Part shown: one piece after another, positions 39,701 to 64,000 of the stretch
Numbering within the stretch: the stretch's first letter is position 1
How the letters are laid out: every line of letters starts with the position of its first letter
DNA from: Cruorifilaria tuberocauda
Lineage: Eukaryota; Nematoda; Chromadorea; Rhabditida; Onchocercidae
Reading direction: 5' to 3'
Assembly (NCBI GenBank): GCA_013365365.1
Contig: JABVXU010000029.1
Location: forward strand, 186,001 to 250,000
DNA: 64,000 nt
Made by a program: the position numbers and the translations under genes
The notes under the pieces: generated by a model
What the model saw: the letters and a program-made list of their open reading frames with translations, nothing else
Databases searched by the model: none
What the model was told of the DNA's origin: nothing

Positions 39701-40042
39701 TCGATGCGGGGGAGTCTGTTGTGATAAGTGTAATATTGATAATGATAGAGAAAACAATAAATTAAGTAGCCTGGTGAAATCTCATATGTAAAGATGCATA
39801 TTTGTCAATGATTGCGCAGTTGACATAATGCGACAATTGCGCGTTTTGGTATCAAAGAGCGAGAGAAAAATAGAAGATCAAGAAAAGAATTAAGTATCAA
39901 TCTTAATTATTATCATTTTTTTTATCTTATAATCATTGATGGTAAAATGAAAATTTTTCTGTTTTTACAATTTGAGAAAAAATGAAATGGAATGAAAGAA
40001 TATTGACTGATTGATTGATAGTTGTGAATATTTGCCGGCTAA
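36736..40042. other. Intergenic, convergent 3' flanks
   Basis: AT-rich sequence between the membrane-protein gene and the rootletin 3' end. It contains an ATA microsatellite with TGATAA-rich flanks (39509-39745). Two short coding-like pieces on the minus strand (37146-37217 and 37275-37335) can be joined in phase but look too weak to call a gene. Confidence 0.5.
39509..39745. repeat. (ATA)n microsatellite and TGATAA-rich tract
   Basis: About 29 bases of perfect ATA repeat (39509-39538), then interspersed GATAAT/TGATAA units to about 39745. Confidence 0.8.
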
Positions 40043-54854
<14,812 letters not shown>

Positions 54855-55864
54855 CCTAAAACTTTCAATCACATTAAGTATTACGATACCATTTATGATA
54901 ACAGTGAATGAATTAATTAGTTTAAATTCAACAGCTGAAAGAATTAAAGTGATATGATAAAGTAAATTCTGATTTAGATGAAGTCGATTAGAGGGAAAAA
55001 TGAAGAATGTCGCCTATTTCTTTCTTTCTTTCCGGAAAGAATAAGAATTTAAAAGAAGGAAAGGAACGAACGAACAATCCTTTTTCCTCTTACTTAAGAT
55101 TACTTTCAAAGTAATATAATATTAATTTTAAAGAAATTTTACAGTGAAAATAATAAAAATGCGCTAAAATAATTACTCATTCTCCTCGCTGCAAATTCGT
55201 GAAGTAATTATACTGAATTAAGTGGTATTTCTGCGAGTTTATTTGAAAAGATGTTAAAAGAAGTAAAAAATAAAATCGATAATCAATAATGATTTATGAT
55301 AGATAAAATTATCGAGAATTAAATAGCTAATAAATTAAAGGGTAAATGATATACAAAAATGATAAATTGATAAACGCCCACAATCATCATAGCAATATTT
55401 ATCTAAATTACGGACAACAGATATCTTGTAACAGAGGAAAAGCTTAACTTAGCTAACTTACGTACAATTTGTATCTAATTCTTTTATCGCAAGTCTAATA
55501 ATCCTTTATAAATTTAAGATAAAGGAGTTAAGATTTGATCATCTGAGAGAAAATAGAAACTACCAGCATTTTTGGAAGTTTAAATGTTAAATGAATTTCG
55601 CTATGATCGCAAAATTGGAGTATAAAAAGGAATATTTTTTATTACATTTTTCATAATTTTAATTCTTCCCAAATTTCACATCGTAGCAAATTTCAGAAAT
55701 AAATAGACTGGAAAATTTAGCATTCTTTTGATAATTCTAAGAATGAATATTTTAACTTTTTGCATTATTAAACTAATTTTTAATCGTAATAATAAAAGAA
55801 AGAAAAATGAACGAAAGAATTTTTTCCGGAAAATGAACCAAAAACTTTTCATGCTTTTCATTCC

Positions 55865-56014
55865 TCAATCATCCCATCTACTACTTCTCTTCACTTCTTG
55901 CAAGTCTGCTTGAACAATGAAAATGACATACTCATATTTCACTTCACGAGAAATTACTTTTTCAGCGCTACGTCGTCCCTTCGATGGAGTACTTTCCTTC
56001 TTTACTTGTTCCAT
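55865..56014 (-). CDS. Candidate 49-aa ORF upstream of rootletin
   Basis: ATG 56014-56012 and TGA 55867-55865. The product begins MEQVKKESTPSKGRRSAEK, continues VISREVKYEYVIFIVQADLQ and ends VKRSSRWDD. It is less AT-rich than the flanks. A GTAATT donor after SAEK (phase 0) means it may instead be the first exon of a longer transcript, perhaps an alternative 5' exon of the rootletin gene 1.1 kb downstream; however the rootletin acceptor at 54856 is out of phase with it. The function is unknown. Confidence 0.33.
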   Translation of the reverse strand: MEQVKKESTPSKGRRSAEKVISREVKYEYVIFIVQADLQEVKRSSRWDD

Positions 56015-59000
56015 TTTTTTCGTTTTGTTTTGTTTTTAGCAGTTCAGCTGAAATATATCAAACTAATAGTTTGGTTAGCTTCTGTTTAAAACTCACAAAT
56101 TCTATCTATCAAAAAACTCTCAGAGAAAAACAAAACTTTGGAATGAATTCAATACTAATACTCTCAACACTAAACTAAACGTAATTCTGCTATCATCAAT
56201 AATAGTAATAACATTAGTGATAATAATGATAATAATTAACGATGTAAGTGATAATAGCGAATAAAGATTCAAAATGAATAAACAATGGCTTCTTATAAAT
56301 CTAAAATTCTTATAAATTTGAAATGATTTGAAATATTAATTCTTCTACAAAATATAAATGTAATAAATTTAATTCTAAGCATTCCTGAACAAAAGAAAGA
56401 AAATAAGATGTATTAATTAAAACAGGAATGAATGAACCGACCGGACGGATACGAGCTGACAATAAATGACTGATAATACTTTATTCGTGGAAGATGTCAT
56501 GCATGATAAATCAATATGCAAATTTTGGAAAAAAGAAGGACACGTATTATTAATAGAGTAAAGTAAAAGGCGAGAGAGAGAAAGAAGAAGTTTTTTTAGA
56601 TCAGATCAAATATCTTTCACGTATGCAAATCATCTATAACTTATCAAGTCTTACTGAATTGATTGTACATATTTGAACGGATAATTGTAAAAAGATTACT
56701 CTGAAATTTTTTGATTTGCGTCGATTCTATTTCAAGAAATTTAGTTTATTTGAAAATTTGGCTTATTCGGTAGTACTTATATTATTACTCTACTCTACTC
56801 ATATGATAATAATAAAGAAATCAAAATTTAAAATTAATTTGAAACACTAAAATGTCTTCATTAAATGAAATGATACAAAATAACTATCATGATTAATGAT
56901 AAGATAAGAATTCTTATAGCTATAAGAGAGCCAATGATAAGAATGTAATCTATTCAACTGTAGCAAATAAATGATCAAGGATAGTTGACTAAGATTATTT
57001 TTTTTTTGATAAAATTAATATCTTTCAATTTCTTATAGAAGTTTCTTTATTAATTACTTTTTCTCTGTACATTTCTTCTCGAAGTATTTTTCCTTATTTT
57101 ACTAAAACCTCAAAAACGAAAAAAAAAAGAAAAGAAGTCAATTTGTACAACAAAATGAATGTAACCCCAAAAATCTCGTGAAATGTAAATTCTTCTCTTC
57201 TCGAATTTTAATTTCAAGAAAAACGACGAAATATTGATTCATATGATAACAGAAGACGGGACGGGAGAGTACCGGAAAATAACGGGATGAAGAGAATTGA
57301 TGGTACAGAATGAATTGAAAAAACGGATAAATTATAAAAAATTAAAATAAGAGATTTTTAAATAAAGTCGTAATTTTGCAAAGGAAGTTTCACTACTGAA
57401 AGAACAAAATACAAGCAATTCTTTTGATAAAAACAATTTTCATAATAAAAAGTAAAAGGTATAAAAGTTGTTAGTAATAATTAAAAAGAATAGAAAATTA
57501 AAAACAAAACAATGGAATGATAAGCCATTTGATGATAAAACAGTGTTAAGATTCTCCAATCAATTGATAAATTCAGATAAATTGAAAAGTGAAAAACAAA
57601 AGTAAAAATAAAAAAATTTTCACAAGTAATTCTCTTCAAAGAACTCGTTTTTTCCTCTTTTAGGTGAACTTTCATCGATATACTATAAATTTTTATGATA
57701 TTTTGTTGAAATCGACACTTTCTATTCATATTTTGGATAAAAGTGCAACTTTTCCTGCTATTTTATGGAACAAAGACTTTTACAATAGTTTGTTAAAGTA
57801 AAATTTGCAGCTCTTTCAGGTTGAACAGAAACTTTTGCAGGTGTTTTAGGAGAGGAAAAATTTTACAAAATGGAAATTTCTCTTTTCTGTGTCCTTGAAA
57901 GTGTTGTTGTTGTTGTTGGAAAAGTCATTTATGGCCCAATTACTTACAAAATGGATTGGAAAACACTGCAAATCACGTGCTTATCTTATCGCTGTGGCAT
58001 TTCGCAATGTTTTTTAGAGACAAAAAAAAATGCAATAATTTCTTATCGCATAAAATACAAGAAGGATTTCGTCTGAAAACAAAAAAAAAGAAAAATTGTA
58101 AAAATTTTAAATTGCTTAACCGGAAGCTGTAAATTATAACGATCTTATGAATGACGCCTTCTGATATTATCGCTAACAAAAGAAAGTAAAAAATGAATGC
58201 ATTCCTTCTTCACATTTATTTTAAATGTAAAATCGGATAAGAAATAGCAAATTTAAAGAAAAATTTATTTTTATGAAAAAGCAACGAACTAATGAAAATA
58301 AAAAGTTGGAGAAATTCAAAAGAAAATTCAGCAAATAATTAATTAAATCTACCGGTAATTAATTGATTATGACTATATTAGGCCTAGTACAGTTAATTGG
58401 GCTTTATAAAATTTTGCTGATTATTTATAATAAGATATGATTATATTTTGCCCTACAGCAAATACTTACGTATACATTCATTGCTTATTGCTAGAGTTAA
58501 AAGAAAAAGCAAAGTGAATAAAAGTAATGATCCATCTTCCTGGCTATCACTAATTATATCGGCTTATCATTACTCAACAGTAACTTTAATTTTTCCTACT
58601 CTATTTTATCATTTTATTTAAACTTTTATTGCTCTTTGTCATCCTTCAAATTACTCGTTTTCAATTAACTTTCACTCATTAATGATAAGCCAAATCACTC
58701 ATACACACATTCTAAGTAATACAATACTTTCAAATGATTGACACGTAAATAAGGCCTATTTGCATTTCTCGTCCTTCCTAAATTAGCATTCGATTCGAGC
58801 GGTATTTCGAACAAAAAGTGATATATGCATAATATTGTTGCTTGCTATTTCGAATACAGTAATAAAAATACGACTAAAAAAGTTTTTAAATTATTTCATC
58901 AAAAAACGACTGCATAGATTATACGAAAAATAGTTACACATAAATTAATTGTTTATTAAGCAGTCATAATTATCCTTGACAATTATCAGTAATAATTTCG

Positions 59001-60297
59001 ATTTCTTCAATTAACTGGAATAATTAAGGTATCGATAAACTACTCGTCTACTTCCATCGGAAACTTTCATCAAAAACTTAAAATTTAGCTGATATCATTT
59101 GAAAGCTTAACATTTAGCTAATAGTATCAGAAATTTTTCTTGAGAAATATCCTCTTAGAATTCGCTTTCCATTGTATGATTAAATTTATGATTATGGAAT
59201 CATTTTCTTCAATGTACTTTCTTTTATATTGCTGAGAAGATGAGGTGAATGAAATTTATGAGCATGTTTTTGTTCGCATTGCATTTGAAAACCTGAAATT
59301 GAACAGTTGAACTGATTTGTTTATGTTATCGTTTGCTGCTCCTACTATCATTCGTTCTCTTCAAAATTATTATCAATGAAATTGGCAGGGAGACGAAGAA
59401 AAACAACATGAAGTAAAGTGCATTTGAAATAAAGAACTATCATCAACAAAAATCTTTTAATCAATCAAAGAATCAGAATGAAAGATAAGAAAAAAATAAA
59501 GGTTCGTTTCTTAAATTTAGCCATCATTTAGTGGCAAAATGAACTTTAATAAATCAGAACTGTCTGCAATGTTGAAGCATAGCAATATTGATTGATATCC
59601 TTTCTTTCCCTTTTTTTATTTTGATAAAGTTTAAATGAAAAATGATACAATGAAAAATTCAAATCTGAATACAAAACCGATATTGGTTTTCTCCGTTCAT
59701 TCAAACTTTTATTCACATTGAACAAAATAGTAATAAGCGTTGTAAAGAGGCAATACATTTGTTTAACTTTTGTTTTCGACAACTGATTCATTTCAGTTGT
59801 AAAATGCTAACGTTTCATTTTTTCTATTCTATATGAAAATATCAGACAAATAGGAATATTAGATGACATTTAACCTTCTACCAAATTATCGTCGTAACTA
59901 ATACTATGTTTATTCCTCTATTAGATAATATTTAATTATTAATTAATAATCGATGAATTTGTTTTGAATTAAAAGTTCAAATAAAGCAAGGAAAAAGGAG
60001 AAGAGTAATGACAGAATTTAGAGTTTTAAAACGGAATGACAAGAGGGTGAGAGTTAGTGTTGCAAAATTTCATTCCATAACTTTTTCTTTTCCTGGTACT
60101 GATAAATTTAAAAGAGAATCAGTTAAAGGTTAAGTTGAAAGGCGGATATTCAATTTCAACTTTCTACCATAGATACGAATAGATATGAAATAACAAAAAA
60201 TAAAAAAGAGAGGAAAGATTGGGTGATAGAAGGTTCTAGCAAAACAAAAAAAAAACGAGAATTGAAGCATGAACACGATTTCATTTGAAAAAGAAAC

Positions 60298-60342
60298 GCA
60301 GAGAGAGAGAGAGAGAGAGAGGAAAAGAGAGGAAGAGGGAAA
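60298..60342. repeat. (GA)n microsatellite
   Basis: Perfect then imperfect GA repeat, read as a Ser-Leu run in the overlapping minus-strand open frame. Confidence 0.85.
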
Positions 60343-62810
60343 AAACAGTGTTTTGCCAAATCATAATGCACTTTCCAGTATTGGTCAATAAATAATTGAA
60401 AATTGTTGGCTGGCTGAATCAGCGAGAGAAATCTGAGGAGAGATTTCCCTATTCCTCGGAAGAAAATTTGCTGAGACAATCGCTGTGATCGCTGAAGAAA
60501 TTTCACGGAAATTATTAAGCATCGTCCTTGGAAGAATTCATAAAAGAAATAAAAAAGAAGCCAATATTTCTTGGCAAAAGTACTTCTTGGATGATTTGCA
60601 AAATTTTCCAAATCATTCAACTTTGTTGAATAAATTAGAAAATATAATATTCTAAAAGGTGTAAACAAAAGTTTCACAGGTATATATAAAGCAAAATAAT
60701 AATTAAATTTCAATAAACAAATGATTAGTTCGATAAAAAAACAACTAAAAATAAATTCTACCAGGAAAAAAGCTTTTTCATTCAGTTAAAAACGACTTTC
60801 AAATTGAAATGAAAAAAAAATCAATTAGAAAATTTGTTATTGTTATTGAAAAACATTAATCAACAATTCGATGAGTAAGGAAAGTAAATTTTAAGATGGA
60901 AATTGTGAACTTTGCTGTAATCAAATGATTAATGTCAACTGTCAACGCATGAAACTGTGATCAAAAGAAAGAGAAATAATGAATTACCTATGTTACTTTT
61001 CTAATTCTTTCATCCGTTCTCTTAATTTCTTTCTTCATTAGCCTTTTTTTGATATCTCCTCGAATAAAAATGACAAAATTATTTACAAAAATCGTCTGTA
61101 AATTTACCTCTAATTAATTAATTAATTAATTAAAGAGAGTTTTATCCTTCACAAGCTTCAATTTGCGATAAATTATTTCGAATTTCCAATTCGTTTTTCC
61201 ATTGCAAAAGTCAAATTGATTTTTTTTCAAATTATCATAAGAAATGAACCTGACAATTTTGATAATTTTTAACTGCACGACAAATCATTAATTTTTTTTG
61301 CATCATTTAAAACTAATTGTTTTCCTCTTGCCTGTTTTTGTAATATTTGAAATTAGTGGAAATTATTAATTGTAGAAATGACATTCCATTGGAAAATTTT
61401 TTGTACAAATATCTTACAAATCATTAGTATTCCAATAATTCGAATTACATGTTTAACATGGAATTATCATTCCAGAATGGCATTTTATAAAAAATCACAT
61501 ATTATCAAAAATTCAATTTCAATAAAATTGTAAAATATGTTAGTCTAAACTTTTCACACATCCATAAAAGCTTTATATATGTTAAATAACTTTCAATCAT
61601 TAGCATTGCAAAGCTTTCATTTGTAAAAAACCTTCCCCAATTTTTCTTTGTTAAATTTTCAAAACGTTTCAAGCATAGAAAAAAACTTATTTATCAATGA
61701 AATTAACTTATCCCATAAATTATCATCGTTGAAACGAATTTAATACAAAATTTAAAGTAAGAAAATTAATGAGAGTTATACTTCAAGATGTTGTACTCTT
61801 ATCATTTTACTATTATAAACTATAATGAGTAAAAAAAATCGTGAATAAGCATAAAGCAAGCATTCGATAAAATGAATTAAAACTTAGTTGAAAGTGAGGA
61901 AAAGGGGAAAGGAATGGAATGATATTATTAAGGCTTAGCTTTTAATCGATTGTATATTTGATGGAAAAAATGAAATTTCTTGCTTACTTTAACCATCAAA
62001 TTATATGTTAACATACGCTTTAATGGGAAGAGAAAAAAATATTTTGACATAAAATTAAAAGTTAGTATGGAACAGAATGAATTGATTTATTCTAAAAATG
62101 AAAAGGAATTGGATGAGAAATAGGAAATGGAATTGAATTGAAATGATGAAAAGAAAAAAAGAAATATGAATGAAAGGATATGAATGCAAGCAATTCAACA
62201 TGCATTTTAATGATTTATCTCTAGTATAAATTTCAACATGAGTTATAAATTTTACTTATCGAAATAGATTAGTACAGTCTTTTTTTTGTTAAATAATGAA
62301 TCATTCTATGATTTCCGATCATTTCATTTCAGGAAACGATCGATTATAAAGCGAAGAAATCAATCGATACAAGAAGGATAGAAGTGATAAGAAATTTCAT
62401 TGTATGATAATAATGATGATTAAATGTATTTTAATCATTATTAAAATTTAAAACAAAGATTTCTTGCTTACAAAAGTGACAATGATAATAGCTGAAAGTA
62501 TGAGGAAATCAATAGAAACAATAGAATTTCAATAGACTCTTTTGAAAACAATTGATTTTTAATTAATTAAAAGAATGCTAAATTTGTTTGTGAGATAACT
62601 CAGATAATATAAATTCCATAATCAATTCTTTTTTCCTTTTTTTTTCAACAAGAATAATTAATCAAAAATTTTATTCTGTCCTTTCAAAGTTTTTTATCGA
62701 TTTTCGAGCTAAATTAAATTGGCCAACTTATATTGAACAAAGAACCTATTTTTTCTTATTTTGCGTGTATACATTGTTATTACGAGAGTAATTAAAGGTA
62801 AAATTTGAGA

Positions 62811-62853
62811 GGGAAGAGAGGAGAAAGAGATAGAGAGAGAGAGAGAGAGAGAG
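62811..62853. repeat. (GA)n microsatellite
   Basis: GA-rich purine tract with a perfect GA core. Confidence 0.85.
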
Positions 62854-64000
62854 GAAAAAGCATGTAACAAATCAACAGAAAATGCCAGTAGTTCGACCTC
62901 GCAGTAAGTAAAGGATGTGATCGAAGACGTAAGGCATGAAATTGGATCTGATGATAAGCCTAGAAAAGCTAAACTGAGGATTGGAAATATTGATGATCGA
63001 TAGAGAAAAGGCAGGCAGTTGCAAAAAAAAATGTCTCGTTTTTTATAAAATAAAAAATTAGAAAAAAAGAACTCTTTGTTTATGTCGGGAATGGAATGTT
63101 CTTTCCCTTTTCATTTCTGTTAATAAACAATTCTCAATTATTTTCTTACTTAATTTCATTCTCTTCCTTTGTTTTTTATTTCAATTTATTCAAATTTTTA
63201 TTTGAAATTAAAATGAAATTTTTTTAGAATTATTCGTAGAAGGAAGAATTATTGCAATCAAAAAAAGAAAAAAGAAAATTTTTGCGAATGCTTTTACCTA
63301 ACGTTTTCATTTCGTGTAACTGTAAGAGTTCTATAAAGTTATAATAATTTAATAACTTACTTAAACATTTGCAAGAGAAATCGGTTTTGTTGTTTAAGAC
63401 AGTAATCCTAAATTAATCAAACGAACCCTAATTAATAAAGAAACAAACAAATTTAAATGCATTCGATCCGTACAATTCATGATACTTGAAAAATTACTCA
63501 CGAATGTAAATCTACTTATTTGAGGGAATTGAAGAATTTTGATGAATTTGAAAATTTCGATGTCTGTTCAATTGTTCGTAAGAAATACTTTGACATTCCA
63601 TATTTCTTTCCATGCAAAAATCGTCGTCTTATCAATTTCATATTTTTATGATTCCGAGAATATTTCAAAATTTTGACCTTCGTTTTTTTTCTTTTTATTG
63701 AAAATACTTTGGAATTTAATACCTTTCCAACTTTTTTCGATTCTTTTTCTTGCAACAATACAAGTAATAAAAGAATATAATTAGAAATTTTATGGTTTCA
63801 TCGAATCAAATAACAACGATACAACGCTTTCTTATTGTAAATTTCAAATCAACTTGGAATATCTTATCACAAAACTGAAAGTTAATAACTTTACTTTCAA
63901 AATATCAAATTGCAAATTTAAGCAAACACTCTAAAATTTGTCGACAACTTATAACATTGAAATGAATGGATTATCAGTAAATGATTCTATTTTGTTTTTT

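Larger units (their letters stand above)
54855..64000. other. Upstream flank of rootletin and long noncoding region
   Basis: About 9 kb of AT-rich DNA with a candidate small ORF (55865-56014), two GA microsatellites (60298-60342, 62811-62853) and a long minus-strand open frame at 60156-60713 that runs through one of them. A minimal exon-like start (ATG at 62882 with a GTAAGT donor at 62904) is too short to judge. No gene model can be supported beyond these. Confidence 0.5.

Noticed and set aside
62882..62903. ATG-led 7-codon piece (MPVVRPR) with GTAAGT donor
   Set aside because: It is too short to distinguish from chance without downstream exons, which I could not find before the window end.
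63516..63758. 80-codon minus-strand ORF rich in Lys/Ser
   Set aside because: It is biased AT-rich translation with no domain or splice support.

Overview
The window looks like AT-rich nematode nuclear DNA, probably from a filarial or other spirurid worm. I infer this from short introns ending in TTTCAG- or TTAG-type acceptors, GTAAG/GTTTG donors, acceptors lying almost on top of start codons (as expected for spliced-leader trans-splicing), and the gene content. There are no bacterial operons, no CRISPR, no convincing tRNA or rRNA, and no intact transposon. Most genes are cut into many short exons. I rebuilt them by hand from splice sites, reading phase and family homology; each model below keeps its phase at every junction.

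Layout. (1) 22-1584 (+): last four exons of an M13 (neprilysin-type) metallopeptidase, cut by the window edge. (2) 3962-5097 (-): a three-exon, 71-residue secreted precursor with one predicted cyclic peptide that fits the allatostatin-C (somatostatin-like) pattern. (3) 10093-10272 (+): an orphan terminal exon, convergent with the next gene. (4) 10393-13793 (-): complete TASK-type two-pore potassium channel, 6 exons, 352 aa. (5) 17538-22033: a mostly noncoding stretch with several coding-like small exons or ORFs. (6) 22535-27843 (+): complete 13-exon transporter of the SLC12A8 (CCC9) type, 614 aa. (7) 29239-32481 (-): two tandem C2H2 zinc-finger paralogues, each starting with an apparent signal peptide. 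(8) 30429-33602: small unresolved genes around the second paralogue. (9) 34943-36735 (+): 3' part of a Cys-rich single-pass membrane protein resembling Shisa/WBP1/VOPP1-like proteins. (10) 40043-54854 (-): a 39-exon, 2007-aa coiled-coil gene, the rootletin (CROCC/CHE-10) orthologue. (11) 54855-64000: mostly noncoding, with one small ORF and GA-rich repeats.

Functional themes. Several genes suit neurons or sensory cells: a TASK leak channel, a cyclic neuropeptide-like precursor, a neprilysin-type peptidase (a family that degrades peptides) and the ciliary-rootlet protein of sensory cilia. Nothing shows that they are co-regulated, and animal gene order does not imply a pathway. The most notable items are the allatostatin-C-like precursor, which is invisible to simple ORF calling because its three coding exons are all under 101 bases, and the zinc-finger pair whose first exon encodes an apparent secretion signal.
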